From Nectonema munidae (lineage: Eukaryota; Nematomorpha; Nectonematoida; Nectonematidae): a stretch of DNA of 64,000 bases. Location of the stretch: contig JAUIRK010000905.1 in the NCBI GenBank assembly GCA_030549495.1, positions 315,001 through 379,000 on the forward strand. Direction: 5' to 3'. Below the pieces are notes generated by a model. It did no database searches and was not told the DNA's origin. It was given only the letters and a program-made list of their open reading frames with translations. The position numbers were made by a program, and so were the translations under genes. Positions 11,016 to 24,102 of the stretch are shown here, piece after piece; positions within the stretch are counted from its first letter, which is position 1, and the number at the start of each line of letters is the position of its first letter.

Positions 11016-11685
11016 TATACTCTTTGTGGTTAACATAGGCTAGGTTATACAAATAAATATATTTTCATTTTTCCAAAATCTGCTTTTATGTGAGGTCAGT
11101 CAAGTTTTATCTAGTTTCAAAAAATACCAATAATAATTAACGTTCTTAATTTATATAATATTTTTTCAATATTTTATATTCACAAAGGTAAAATATGATT
11201 TTTTACATTTTAAAATTTCATAGTTGAAGAAAACTGTCGAAAATTAATATATATTTTTTACTTTTTATGGGTCAGTAGTACAGGTCAGTATAATGTTTTT
11301 CTAATAAATTTAAAATTATTTTTAAAGTGAAAAATGTTGATCGAATGTACAAGATTTGAAGCTATACTCTTTGTGGGTAAAATAGGATAGGTTTTACAAA
11401 TAAATATATTTTTATTTTTCCAAAATCCGCTTTTATGTGAGGTCAGTCAACTTTTATCTAGTTTCAAAAATACAATAATTAACGTGATGAGTTTATATAT
11501 TATTTCTTCAAAATTTTATATTCACAAAGGCAGAATATGGTTTTTAACATTTTAAAATGTCATAGTTAAATAAAACTGTCGAAAATTAATATTTATTTTT
11601 TACTTTTTATGGGTCAGTAGTATAGGTCAGTATAATATTTTTCTAATAAATTTTAAATTATTTTTCAAGTGAAAAATGTCGATTA
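11016..11685. repeat. Tandem duplication, unit ~347 bp
   Basis: Two diverged copies begin with ATACTCTTTGTGG at about 11018 and 11364. Both share GTGAGGTCAGTCAA, TATTCACAAAGG, AAAACTGTCGAAAATTAATA and ATGGGTCAGTAGTA in the same order. Non-coding. Confidence 0.75.
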
Positions 11686-12182
11686 AATGTAAGAGTTTTG
11701 TTTGATAATCGTAGTCTACTTTTATTTAGTTTAGATACAACCTTTCTAATTTTTAACGAAGGGCATTCGTTATATTTATACCGACAGTGTGGAGGAATAA
11801 ATCACATTATTGATTGATTTTAGAGCATAATTATGGAAGAAAGATGAACACATGTTGCATTACGCGTTTGTGAGGCAGTGAATTCTTATCTCGCATACGC
11901 TTCACCACATCTTTAGCACGCGTGTGGTTTATTAATGTCGATTGAATGTAAGAGTTTTGTTTGATAATCGTAGTCTACTTTTATTTAGTTTAGATACAAC
12001 CTTTCTAATTTTTAACGAAGGGCATTCGTTATATTTATACCGACAGTGTGCGAATAATAAATCACATTATTGATTGATTTTAGAGCATAACTATGGAAGA
12101 AAGATGAACACATGTTGCATTAGCGTTTGTGAGCGCAGTGAATTCTTATCTCGCATACGCTTCACCACATCTTTAGAGGTGT
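11678..12182. repeat. Tandem duplication, unit ~259 bp
   Basis: Two near-identical copies begin GTCGATT(A/G)AATGTAAGAG at 11678 and 11937 and end in a GTGTGGTTTATT stretch. They differ mainly by small indels and substitutions, such as ACGCGTTTGTGAGG versus AGCGTTTGTGAGCG. Non-coding. Confidence 0.8.
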
Positions 12183-12313
12183 GGTTTATTTTATCGGGCT
12201 AGTGTACGCTTAGTTTATTTGTAGTGTTCCTAGCTTAAATCTTAGTCAAATATTAAAACGCTTATAACTTTCACATTTCTCAACAAATGCATCATGGATA
12301 TACCAAATTAAAG

Positions 12314-12930
12314 ATTTTTTATGCTTTCAGAATACATTACTTATATCATAAGTACTTAAGAAATACCATTTTACTTTTTTATTTTCCATGGCTTCATACC
12401 ATTAATTAGCAGATAAGGGATGCATTTTAAACTAAAGCTCCTTTCATTAGGACAAATTTTTACCTATATTATGTGACAATTTCCAGCACAATTATAAAGC
12501 GACTCTACTCTCAGAATCTAAATTTATTTGTAGATTTTTATAAAATAGTATTAGTTTTTCCATTTTTTTTATAAATTAACCTTCGTTTTTTTTATTGGCA
12601 GTATAATGTTTTTCTAATAAATTTAAAAGCATTTTTTATGGGCTTTCAGAATACATTACTTATATCACAAGTACTTAAGAAATACCTTTTACTTTTTTAT
12701 TTTCCATGCTTCATACCATTAATTAGCAGATAAGGGATGCATTTTAAACAAAGCTCCTTTCATTAGGACAAATTTTTATATATTATGTGACAATTTCCAG
12801 ACAATTATAAAGCGACTCTACTCTCAGAATCTAAATTTATTTGTAGATTTTTATAAAATAGTATTAGTTTTTCATTTTTTTTATAAATTAACCTTCGTTT
12901 TTTTTATTGGTAGTATAATGTTTTTCTAAT
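12314..12930. repeat. Tandem duplication, unit ~310 bp
   Basis: Two copies share GCTTTCAGAATACATTACTT (about 12323 and 12642), TTAATTAGCAGATAAGGGATG and CGACTCTACTCTCAGAATC. Differences are mostly one-base deletions. Each copy ends with GTATAATGTTTTTCTAATAA, which also ends the 347-bp units upstream, so the three arrays are related. Confidence 0.8.
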
Positions 12931-13439
12931 AAATTTAAAATTATTTTTGAAGTTAAAAATGTAGATCGAATGTACAAGTTTTGTTGGATAATCGTAGTCC
13001 ACTATTTATTTTTAGATTTTTATAAAATCATTTTAGTTTTTGGTTTTTTATAAATTAACATAGTTTTTTACTTCTTTTGAATAATCATCCAAAATTAAGT
13101 GCGGGTTTGATTTAGTTTGATTCGAAAAAATATGTTTTGGATAAATATTTTTTTTATTATTGTTTACTATATAAATTTCAAAGAGAAGATAAATAGATCA
13201 AAATATGTGTTTTAATAATTTTTCTCAATAAGTATAAATGAGGTAGAAAATATGAACAGAAAGTTTGATATTTTTTGATTTTTTAAAGAATATTTTTCGA
13301 TTCTTTGATCACAGAATTTTATTTTGATTATTTGCAAATATAATATTTAAAATGTCCAAATTAAAGTATAGGTATTTTAAAAAGATAATATATTGAGAAT
13401 AATTTTCAGTATAAAGTTTAAAAACTCTTCTCTAATATG

Positions 13440-14530
13440 TAATGATATATTCTCATAATTATTGAAGGGGTAAAATTTTTTATCTCAAGTATATTAGATA
13501 TTCTTTCTATATTTGATATTCATCTAAAATATTATATTCATCTCTAATTTATAATGATTCATCTCTAACCTGTATATACGATGATTCATCTTCAACTTAT
13601 ATAGATGGTTTCTATTCCATGTAAAATAACTAAAATTTAATTTTTTCACATTCTAGATTAAGATTTGATATATCATTCGGGGAGAGATCTACATAAGTTA
13701 TTACTATATACATTATACTGTATTGATTTCATCTCCAACTTATAGGATAATTATATAAGAAGAAAAATTTTTTAAAAATAAAAAATCAAACTTTCTGTTC
13801 ATATTTTGTATCATAGATTTAAAAGTTATTACTATATTTAATTTGGATTTTAAATATATATTTGGATAATAAAAAGAAAATTAAATAAAAATATTTATTC
13901 TTTTTAAATATATCGTTGGCTCCCTTATTTTAAAATTGAAAGATAAACCTAGTCTTTAATAATTAATTTTTATAAATTATGACATACGTAACTAAAAGTA
14001 AGGGAGCCAACGATATATTTAAAAAGAATAAATATTTTTTGATTTGAACATTTTTCGATTCTTTGATTATTCGACAAATATAATATTTAAAATCGTGAAA
14101 TTGAAAGTATAGTAATAACTTTGTAACATCGTAGAGGTAGAAAATATGAACAGAAAGTTGATATTTTTTTATTTTAAAAATATTTTTCGATTCTTTGATA
14201 TAATTATCGCGGTATAAGTTGGAGATGAACCAGTAGTATACAGGTATAAGATATAGGAATAATTATGTAGATCTCTCCGAATAGGTATATCAAATCTTAA
14301 TCTAGAGAAGTGAAAAAGTTGAAATTGTCTCCTAGTTATTTGTATGGAATAGAAACCATCAGTATACAGTTAATGAATCATCGTAGTATAAGGTTAAGAT
14401 GAATCATCGTAGTATACAGGTTAGAGATGAATCATTGTAGATATATTTGGAGATGAATCATCGTAGAAAAGTTGGAGAAGAATCATCGTAATATAGGGTT
14501 GAATAAAACGAAGTTGTCTACGTTCAAGTA
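13440..14530. repeat. Long imperfect inverted repeat
   Basis: The best-matched inner arms are 13891-13925 and 14001-14036, where TCGTTGGCTCCCTTA pairs with its complement. Outer segments also pair: GGAGAGATCT at 13681 with AGATCTCTCC at 14269, and ATTCATCTCTAACCTG with its complement near 14417. The arms have drifted by indels. The right arm holds short tandem copies of a unit containing GATGAATCATCGTAGTATA. Probably an old foldback element or head-to-head insertion. No coding capacity. Confidence 0.7.
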
Positions 14531-14534
14531 AGGT

Positions 14535-16485
14535 ATAATATTATATATATTTAATTTAATAAATAAGATTTTAGTTTGAGGTATCGACTCTTTATAAATT
14601 TCAAATATTGTTTGAAATTCTGTTAATACGACAGACAATTCAAAATCCGACTAGAAATGAACAGTGTCGGAGAAACGAGGTTTCACTACGATTAATATCT
14701 GCTTCAGCATCTGCTTGGAATTCAGCATCAAAAGAAGCGGTGCAATTGTGCCTTCACGACCACATCACATTTACCCTGAGAGCTATCAGTAAAAAAGGTT
14801 GTAGTAGACTGAAATTTTTAAATAAACAAATTCCCATTTTTTCATATACTTTTTCAGCATAATATAATATGTTTAAGCATGACGATGATCATCATCATCA
14901 TCAATAACTCCTGTACCTTGGTGAACAAAATCATCAACTTCATCCTTTCGTTATTATCAACTTGCGAAATTTGTTTTAGTCTGCGAAATTATACGCATTC
15001 TTTTATTCAAAGTGTTCCTCTCTTTACTCAAAAGATAATTAAAAAATTCATTTTATATTTGTCAAACTCTTGCATAAATTGGAAATTTGGCTAGAAAAAG
15101 TATGAGTTTGACTAAATTAATTATGCAGAATAGTAAATTAATTAATATTGATTTGCATATTAAATATATCTTCCAAATATATTATAATAAAGATGAAATC
15201 AACTTCATCATCGTCATTTAATCTCTTATATTGTGACGTGTTTTCCCCCGCTAAACGCTTTCGTACATCCTCCATTACGATGAGTATGTAATGATGCACT
15301 AAGACTAAATGCACGCAAAGCGATCACCGTGCTTCTAACTGCGTCGTTCACAGTTTACACATGCATCCTAGTGCCTCGAAGCCAGTATTCACTTTGCTTA
15401 CAAAGCCTATTCTCCATTCATCGTTGGCGTCAATTCGCTTTAAAATCGCTCTAGGTAAAAGACCTTACTTTATCATACCGATGCTTTGTAGGAGGTGAGA
15501 GTTCGGAGGGAGGGGTGGGGGCACTAGGATATGACTATTACCCCATGGTCTCGGCTTTGAATCATAGACTAATCTATTCTAACTTCATAGTCCGGGACAA
15601 GATGGGCAAATAGGACCTGCGGGCTAGAACCTATGAGAGACGGGTCCAAATATTTAAGAATGGGTTTATTTCACCCAACAGGTGTTTTTAGGATTTGTCA
15701 AGTTTAGCTGTCAGTCATCTTTTATTTTGTATTGGCCTACTTTGTCGGATAAAACACATTTACGATTAAAATGGTCAATTTATTTGACTATTATATATTG
15801 CTACATTACTTGAATACAGGCATGTTTTAGCATAATGTTTTATATGATGAATAAGTGATCACTTGTTGAAGTTTGATGGGCATGGATTAGCCTAAATTTT
15901 TTAAATCTCAAAATAATTTTGCAAGTCTTTAGCGCCCCAAATGGATTGTGTACCGCCTTAGAAGATTCATCTTGGAAGCCCTGCTTCTGGCGGAAAACAC
16001 TTCAGCGTATATTTAGCTTTACGTTCAGGTATTTTGTACATAGAGCAAATAATATCCACATTGGTTAAAATGTTTTTTTTATGTTTCTATATACTAACCC
16101 TTTCAGTGAGAAAAACTCATCTTACTTATCTGCATGCAAAATTCGTATTGCCAATGTACACAACCATTTAAAAAATTTAACAAAATATTTCTCAAGAAAA
16201 AAGTACAAACTAAAAAGGTATATTTCTTTGAGTTCAAAGCATTGTTCAGCGTTAGTTAGATTGAGATTTCTCGTGTGTATAAATTCATTTATACCTCAAT
16301 TTAATTTCAACTTGTGACTAGGTGAAAAATAAATAAAATCGGCAAAATAGATAAAATCTAATAGAATTATATTTTATTTCTATAGGTTTGTTAGTTTATA
16401 TCAGGTTAATAGAAAGTGTGCTTGCTCGTAAATCAATAAAAAATTTCTAACTTTGTTAGAAAAGAAGGTTCAGTGATTGGCAAAA
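14535..16485. other. No gene recognised; GC-richer patch
   Basis: A segment at about 15220-15700 is distinctly richer in G and C than its surroundings. It contains a G-rich run (GGAGGGAGGGGTGGGGGC) and looks like decayed transposon or regulatory sequence. An 84-codon frame at 14608-14862 and a 71-codon frame at 14879-15094 match nothing I know. Confidence 0.4.
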
Positions 16486-16489
16486 TACC

Positions 16490-16800
16490 ATTTTAATGGA
16501 TAATGATGAAAAAAGCAGTACTCACACAGACTCTATGCTAACAGTCTTAACTTGCAGACAAGGTGCAGTTTTGCGACAACAATTGGAGAGACTAATTCAG
16601 GAAAAGTTTGATTGCTGGGAACGTCTTGAGAAGTGTGATAGCTGTTATTTGTACTTTTGCTGAACGTGGCTTGGCTTTTCGAGGAACAGAATATAGGTTT
16701 GGATCATTGCAAAATCGAAATCTTTAGGGTTGCTTGAAGTCATAAGCCAGTTTGATCTATTTTTAGCACTCCCTATTTTAAAATATCGAAGCGTCGGAAA
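16490..16800 (+). pseudogene. hAT (ZMYM-like) transposase fragment
   Basis: Across several frames the plus strand encodes TFAERGLAFRGTEYRFGS followed by LQNRN and a leucine-rich stretch. This matches the conserved 'aeRglaFRG...GNfL' segment of the ZMYM1-like hAT group. Stops interrupt it on both sides. It lies immediately beside a different, oppositely oriented hAT fragment, so one probably inserted next to or into the other. Confidence 0.55.
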
Positions 16801-16919
16801 AGGATTTCCTTCTTAAATGCCCCAAACCACCTATAAGAAACTATATTTTCTATAAAATATATATTATACTTAGTAAATATAAGTCTAACTTGGCAGGAAA
16901 ATAACACGAATCCAATTTT

Positions 16920-17385
16920 CTACCGTGAAGTTTTTTTTAAATAGAAATAGACAATGAAAGAGTTCTGCAGAGTAACCAGATGTGCACAAAATTCTGTCTG
17001 CAATAATTTAAAGAAGTCTTTGTTGCTCAAAACTTCATCTAACATTGGAAAGTTGTCAGAGTTTCCTGTTTCCACCTTTCTTTTCCACACTGTCAGTTTA
17101 GGCAAAAAAGCAAGTGTTTCTGAAGCATCTACAATCATAACTCCAACATCTTGAATAGCCAAATTTACTTCATTTTAATAACTAAAAATATCAGACAATA
17201 GGCTTAGCTATATAAATAAACTCTTCATTATATAAAGTCTGAAATTTTTCGGAAAGTATCTCTTAAAAATAGTAAAACTTCCGATCTTAGTTCATATAAA
17301 CCCTAAATTCAAAATTCGTGCTCTTGAAAGCCAACGAATTTCTGTGTGGTAAAAAAGAACTTCATATTCTGCTCATTTTACCTGA
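16920..17385 (-). pseudogene. ZBED5-like hAT transposase remnant
   Basis: Minus-strand frames carry, in the correct order, a VLFYHTEIRWLSRARIL block (about 17385-17320) and then an 80-residue piece with FLPKLTVWKRKVETGNSDNFP and a FCAHLVTLQNSF block. Both are characteristic of the insertion region of ZBED5/SCAND3-type hAT proteins, like the intact copy at 1549 but diverged. Stops and frameshifts separate the blocks. A hAT-like end (CAGTAGTTCTCAAC on the minus strand) at about 17850-17863 may be its left terminus. Confidence 0.7.
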
Positions 17386-17863
17386 TAATAAAAGTTATCA
17401 ATCACAATAAATCTGATTAATATCATTTTTCTTTTTCTCTAAGACTGAGGCGTCATGCAAACGATGCTTATAAAAAATTACATACATACATAAAGAGAGA
17501 CTCACAAAGACACATGTTATCTATCAATGCTGAAAAACCTTTAATAAAGTTGAACAATGCTCATGAATTATTTTATCTCAAATGACGTTAAATACGGAGG
17601 AAAGAAAATTTCATTCAAATTTAAGGAGGAAAAGAAACAAAGCCACGCTTCCAAGTTTTATTCCAAGTTTAATGAAAAGTTAGCTCTTTGTTTCATTTAT
17701 TTTTAGACAACTGTCAAAAAAATGGCTGACTTTTTTCACTCATTTTTAAGTTTTACTAAAATGAAAAACTATAGTATTCATGGACCCCCTTGTGGTCCGT
17801 GGATCCTATGCGAGCCACTGATATAATATTTGACTATGCACCAGAAAGTTGAGAACTACTGGC

Positions 17864-20800
17864 ATACGTGATGTTCTGTGAATATATCCTCTTTTTTAAA
17901 ATACATGGGACTTATTTTTTCGAATGCTAACTCAGATTTCTTTTCTTGAACCTTATGGATGCAAACAAATGAGCATTAGTGATACAATAGCTTATCCAAA
18001 TCTTATAAATCTACTCACTTTAAATACTCTTCTTTATCTAATCAATTTTCTTCATAGCTGTTATGAAATTCATTGCTAAGCTTATTTCGAATCATCACAT
18101 TAAAGTTATTGCGTTGGCTAAAGTATTTTATTTGTTAACCAGAGGTCAAAGAAAAAAAAGTATTTCCTTCATACATTTGGCCACAATTATCTGATGTTAC
18201 TTTATATAAAAAGCTTTTTATATAAAAGCAAATGTTTTTAAGCTTAATGTAAAATACAATGAATAAATATAATTTATCGGGTAAGGAATCGGTTTAAGTT
18301 CGTAGTTTTGTGTACGCATGTCGACTCATAGAGTTTCTCTATTTGATTCATCTGGTCAGTTAAACCTCTTTTTATTCCAGCCTCCATCGATCAGCACTAC
18401 ATTGAATCGTTTTAGGCAAAGATCACGTAATTAACATTAGACATTTGAAACCATATTTTTGTGATACTTCATAATACGTTTGTTTTAATCATTGACCTTA
18501 AAATCTCTCTTATATGATGCTAGTAATCAGAGTTTGCTTTCAATGAAACTCTCCCCCAAACCTAATTTCCAAGGCCTTACCCATACAAAAGGCACACATA
18601 CATAACGTGTACAACGTTGTTTTCACACTAACAATAACCTTTAAAAATTAATTTATTTTTTTCTGATTGACTTTATAATTATATAAAGCTTTGAAAGAGC
18701 GTTTGCTTGTTCTTTTCATTTTTCACTCGCTGCAATAAATGAGAAAATGTTTGCTTTATATTTCTTTCAAATTTAATTAAAAACTTCACATCTAAAGAAC
18801 ATACTTTGAGGAAATTGAGTACATTTCAAATGGAGTTTATGCAGGTTTTCCAAACAAAACGTCAAAATCAAAGTTTTCTTTATATAAATCAATTTTGTTG
18901 TCACGGCTAAAAATTGTGTTAAGTATAAGCCGCTTTGATTGATAAACTGTACAATTACAGAAAAAATATACAGTTTTTTCGTTAGTTTTCGCAAATTTAC
19001 GATACCATCTCGTACATTTATCTTTACTCTCTATCCACAGTCTTCATTTGGCTTGCACTATTCAGGTTAAGTTAATTTTTTTGTCTTGTTTGGTTAAGTG
19101 AGTATTTCATAAAATATTTTACTTAAATTTAACAATTGCATGAAGCTTGTTTTTATTTTAATCAAATTTTTGATTTTGGATACCGATGTCTCCTAAAACA
19201 CCGTTTTATGCAAAATATGGAATAAGGTTAATTAATTGGTCGGTTATTTCTTGAAAGATGTAAGAGGACTTGACACCTGGCAAAGCTCTCGTAGAAGGTA
19301 AAAAGGGGGTTCCAAAGTCGGAGCTTTCAGCTAAATATTACAATAAAGTTAAAGTGAAATGAAACAGTAAGATAAAAAGGAAAAAAAAGTAAACAAAAGA
19401 AAAAAACAGAGTAGCCAATAAAAAATGCGAGATAATGAGAAAGAAAAAAAAACAATCCCTCACTTGGTCCGTATAAGGCCTAAGCGGCTTTGCAGTTTTT
19501 TAATTCAAAGATTTGGAATAAAATTATTGACATAATAAAAAATTACTAGCCTGTAAATTTCAAAATATTTATTTACTTCAATATTATAACATAAAAAGTA
19601 ACAATTTGGAAAAATTTTTAACGCAAATCTTAAATAATCTAAAAAATGTTAAACTTTATCATAATGTATTTTCTTTCATAAAATTTTGACGTATTTTTAA
19701 ATAAATTAATAATAAAATTAGTTTTCCATAAGGATAATTTTTTAACATTGATTAGCTTCTCTATGCCACAGAGTAAGTTTAGACTTACTGTCTGAAGTCG
19801 CTTGAAAACTCTTTGCTTATAGTTAAGAGCAATTCGGTTTGGTCAATAAAAAAGATTCAAGATGTTCATGCATATATAACTCGATAGCGAAATACGCAAT
19901 ACAATACTTGATAAACACGACAACATTTTTTACAACTTGGAAAGAATTTTAGGCTATAAGTCGTGTGATCTCATAATTCCAAGGAAAAGATACTACAACG
20001 AAGTGCTTATAAAATCCTGTTTACAAATATATCCCCCATTCTCTTTCTCTATTGTAGCTGTACATTTTATTTCCTTGAATTTCAAAAAATATTACATCTT
20101 AAATTTTTTTAGAATGTTTGGAACGATAAAATGAAGAATAAAATAAATTGGAAACTCATGTATAAAAAACTCATACTGTATTATATTTCTGATATATTAA
20201 ACAATACCTTGAAGTAAGATAAGAAAATAATATTTTACAATCTTAAATAAATTTATTCTTACAAAGCAGGTAAAAAAATTTTTAAAATATACATCATTTT
20301 AACATTTAACAAATAAGTATGTTATGTTAATCCAAACAATTTTCTTACATAGAAAACACCTTTGAACATTTTTCTTTTATTTGTCCATTTGGCAGTAGAG
20401 AATACTTTTAGATTCCTACAAATTCCATACGACTTCATAATTAATCTTGCTTTATTTTGGAGGGTTTTGATTTTAAGTTCAATTTTCCTAATTTTTTCTG
20501 CCAAAAGATAACTGTGAAACTTAAACTCTACTTTTTTCAATATATGTACGTATTAACTAATAATGATTGCGTTTTGAATTTTCTTCTAAGATATCGTAAG
20601 TACTGAGATCAATTAAACTAAATGGTTATACCCAGTAACCATTTGCCAGTGTCCTTAATATTATTTATCTATATCTATTGCATGTTATCTTACATAATTG
20701 TTGATTCACGCAGACTATTTGTTTCTATGAGTTCCTCGTTTACTGGATTAAATTCAAAGTTGGCCCTCATTTTTTCTTAAATATATAAGCAACCCAGCCT

Positions 20801-20864
20801 CCATTATAATTAAAACGTCCAAAAATTGACATTTATATTTTCGTCCATTTACATGAATACACAT
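17864..20864. other. 3-kb gene desert
   Basis: AT-rich DNA with A-rich runs (about 19370-19450). Open frames of 65-73 codons (18773-18994, 19937-20134, 20322-20540) show no recognisable domain. I see no repeats with partners elsewhere in the window. Confidence 0.4.
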
Positions 20865-21168
20865 CAGTGGCGGATCCAGAAATTTCTTATAGGGGGGGGG
20901 GGGCAAAATCTTTTTAAATTTTTTGCAATTTTGCTAAAATTTTTCAGAGTACGACAGCTGTATTATGTCTTTTAGAATCACAAATTACCTATGTTTTAAT
21001 ATTTTTAACATTATTTTGCCATGAATAAATTGCAAAAATTTATTTTTTATACATGTAAGGGTATACATTAGTAAGGGTAATTTTCGAAGCCATTTTTCAT
21101 AGGGGGGGGGGGGGGGGGGGCTAGGCCCATGAGCCCCCCCCCCCCCCCCCCCCTTGGATCCGCCACTG
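20865..21168. mobile_element. 304-bp hAT-like MITE with G/C hairpin
   Basis: Terminal inverted repeats CAGTGGCGGATCCA (left) and TGGATCCGCCACTG (right). The flanking octamers ATACACAT and CTAGACAT agree at 6 of 8 positions, fitting an aged hAT TSD. Near the right end a run of about 18 G (to 21120) faces about 20 C (from 21135), separated by a 14-base loop, so the element can fold into a pure G:C hairpin. A second G run lies near the left end. Confidence 0.8.
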
Positions 21169-21679
21169 CTAGACATATACCCCAGAGCATATATTTTCGT
21201 TAATAAATTATATGATACATTTTAATACCCTGCTTTCTTTGTTTGAAAGTATCAAAACCTTTACTGAACATGCTCACGTCAATCATTTTAAATATGCAAC
21301 AAAAGTGACATATCAGAAGGCGTTCTATAAACAAAACAAAATTCTTATCAATATAAAAGTATTTTTGCAATATAACAAAAATCTTTAAGTATAGGCATAC
21401 TGTTATAATTTACCCCAATTGTGTGTCATACATAGATCACCGAAACGAATAAACTTTCTTTGAACTTTATATGATTCCTTCCAATAACACTTTTCAAAAA
21501 AGGAGCTTTCTTACTACTGTAGTGGTATAGTATAAGTATCATAGGTATAGAGAAATCCACTTTCGTATATGTTAGTTATGTAATATTCTATTGAAATTTT
21601 GAAATATATGAATAGGTAGTACCAATCAAACTCTCATCCAAAATGTTTGAATAGTATGTTTAGACCTCTTTTGCAGTGC

Positions 21680-21790
21680 AGCTTAAGTTTACGAACACCT
21701 CCTTCTACGAACAAATCGCTTTATGAACAATTTTAGTCAAAAAACTTTGACTCAGCTCACGAACTGTTCCTCGAATCACACACACGAAAA
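21680..21790. mobile_element. Possible transposon end fragment
   Basis: GCAGTGCAGCTTAAGTTTAC followed by GAACACC and repeats of ACGAAC resembles the termini of mariner/Tigger-type MITEs that start CAGTGCAGCCTCGAG. No partner end was found. Confidence 0.3.
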
Positions 21791-22574
21791 GTGTACCTTT
21801 TGTATATCGTTATATAAAGTTTGTTTATTTCCTCATTTTCTATCTCGTTAAATTAATCTATTTTATAACTTCACATTTTATATTTACTGCTGATAATTTA
21901 CATTAAAATAAAAAAACCTCGGTTTTCGTATTGAAAGATTTTATTGAAGGTATTAAGTTTGCAAATCCAAGTTCCACTTTACTTCTATTGATCTAAGATC
22001 TTTCTAGAAAATTATTCTATATGACATTCAAAATTTCTAAATTTGTCACTGACATTCAACTTGTATTTAAATTTAAAGGCTTTCATCTAAATTAGATAAA
22101 ATAAATTCTCTTTGGAGAATTGATTAAAATTTATGATTTCATTTATGTTTTAATTTCTTTTCATTTCACCCTTTCAACAACTGCGACATTATTATGAATT
22201 TAAAATTTGAAGAAATGAAAAAAATAGATCTAATTAGACTATATGGCATCCATTTCCTGCTAGTTATCCTGACTAAGTTTGTCTATAGATGTGTGGCAGG
22301 TCACACTTTCAATGAATTTTCCTTGCTAAAATGTTGACCCACAAACAGAAATGCTTATGGCTTGAGATGAAAGCACCAAGTTAGTAAATTCGTATTTATG
22401 CCGCTTTACATTTAGCTAGTTTAACTCTTTCCACTGTCTAGTCTAGTAAAAAGAGTTGGTGAGCAAATCACATTCCTAAGAATGATTTTTGCAGTCTCTG
22501 CAAGACAAAGCTGCTTACCGGTTCCATCAAAAATTGACCTGTAAAGTTAAAAATTGACCTACGATACAGAAATT

Positions 22575-22970
22575 TCAGAATTATAATAGAGATGTATAGG
22601 ATGCTAAGATTTTTTATACAGATGCAGATGCCAGAATTAAAGTTAGCAAATGCGGATATTATAATTTATCATATATATATATAATTTTAATCATACTTCT
22701 TAAAAATGTAGAGAGATATTTAGATACATTTGCTTATGCACAATGTCATCATGAAGTCGTACTTATCACACACATTTTGGATAAAGTAAACGTTGAAAAA
22801 TTGCGAGAAAAACTTTGCGGTATATAGAAGAAAGACAAATGTTTGAAAAATAGGAGATGCGGATGTTGAAACCTAAATGATCCGCGGAATGTTAAGAGGA
22901 TATAAAAATTTTTGTCGATTATCCGCTTCTGTGCATACGTATGCGGATATCCGATACATCTTCAAATTAT
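22575..22970 (-). repeat. ~380-bp 'ATCCGCATCCG' repeat, copy 1 (inverted)
   Basis: Ends are related inverted repeats (AGAGATGTATAGGATG at the left, ATCCGATACATCTTC at the right). Inside, on the minus strand, ATCCGC units, ATACCGCAAAG and AAGCAAATG occur in the same order as in the copies at 38240-38625 and 57650-58020. Non-coding, probably a MITE. Confidence 0.75.
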
Positions 22971-23532
22971 AATAAACCATGTAAGACAGGATATTAATCA
23001 TTAAAATTTCGGTCTTTTGGCAGTAAATTTTTCAATTTTTATGAAAATTATTTATACCAAAAATTTCTTTTTAAAAGTGATATAGACAGAAATAAAACTT
23101 AACATTTAAAAACTTACTATGATATAAGCATAAAATTAAACTTTTTAACCAAATGGAAAATATTTGACTTTATTGATATTATGAAAAAAAACTGACTCTT
23201 TTTCACACGATGTTCTTTTAATAAAGGTTAAAAATTTCTACCGGACCAGATATTCGTTGTATGTTCATCATTGGGAACCTAAGCAATTTTAAGAAGTATC
23301 CTCTCTTTTATACTATACTATCTGAAACGAAGAAAAGAAGTGCTCAAAAGTTTTATTTATTAACAATCCCAGGAAATAAAATGTTGAGTTCAATATGCGA
23401 GAATTCAATCACTTTAAAAAATTTATAGGAGAAAAGTGCATGTTTTATCATTTTTAAAAAGATCGCTATAGCCCCTTTAGACTTCTGTTGTGTCGGCCTT
23501 CAGGACAAGGGCCCATGGGTTGAAAAGCAAGG
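22971..23532. other. No gene recognised
   Basis: AT-rich spacer between two MITEs. Nothing supportable. Confidence 0.4.
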
Positions 23533-23540
23533 GTTTAGAA

Positions 23541-23988
23541 CAGTGGTTCCCAACCTTTTTTAACCCGTTCCCCCTTTTCCAGTCACTTTTTTACCTGTGG
23601 ACCCCTACAACTGAATAGTTTGAGCCAACAAAATTAATCAACGATTTTTATGCAAAAAATGATTGTAGTCATCTGATTAAATCGTATGCTTATTCATATG
23701 AAATCAAAGAAATCGTAAAGCCTGACATAAAATGTGAATAAAATTTTTTTCCAAAAAATATAAATTTTTCAAAAATATTGTAACTAATAAAAAGCATACA
23801 TAAAGATTCAAAATATGAAACTTTAAAAAAGGGAAAAAAATATTTATTTAAAAAAGCTCTAAATATGTATATTTATATTGATTTGGAAAATAGAAGTATA
23901 TTAAAGGAGATTAAGCATAAGTAGTCTGAAGTAGAATTTCCATGGACCCCTTGAAATTCTTCCATGGACCCCCGGTTCGGAACCATTG
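23541..23988. mobile_element. 448-bp hAT MITE with perfect TSD
   Basis: Begins CAGTGGTTCCCAACC and ends GGTTCGGAACCATTG. Perfect 8-bp direct repeats GTTTAGAA flank it (23533-23540 and 23989-23996). TGGACCCC motifs sit inside each end. Related to, but distinct from, the hAT family at 1079. Non-coding. Confidence 0.88.
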
Positions 23989-24102
23989 GTTTAGAAGTAT
24001 GCAAAAAATCAAATGTATTGACTTTTAATTCTCCTGATCACATTTAGAAGATGTGATGTTTCAAAGACTTGTCTTCACGCAATATCTTTACATTCAAGAA
24101 AA

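Noticed and set aside
14340-14490. Short regular repeats suggestive of a CRISPR array
   Set aside because: Units are degenerate, spacers are absent or AT-rich remnants, and the genome is eukaryotic.
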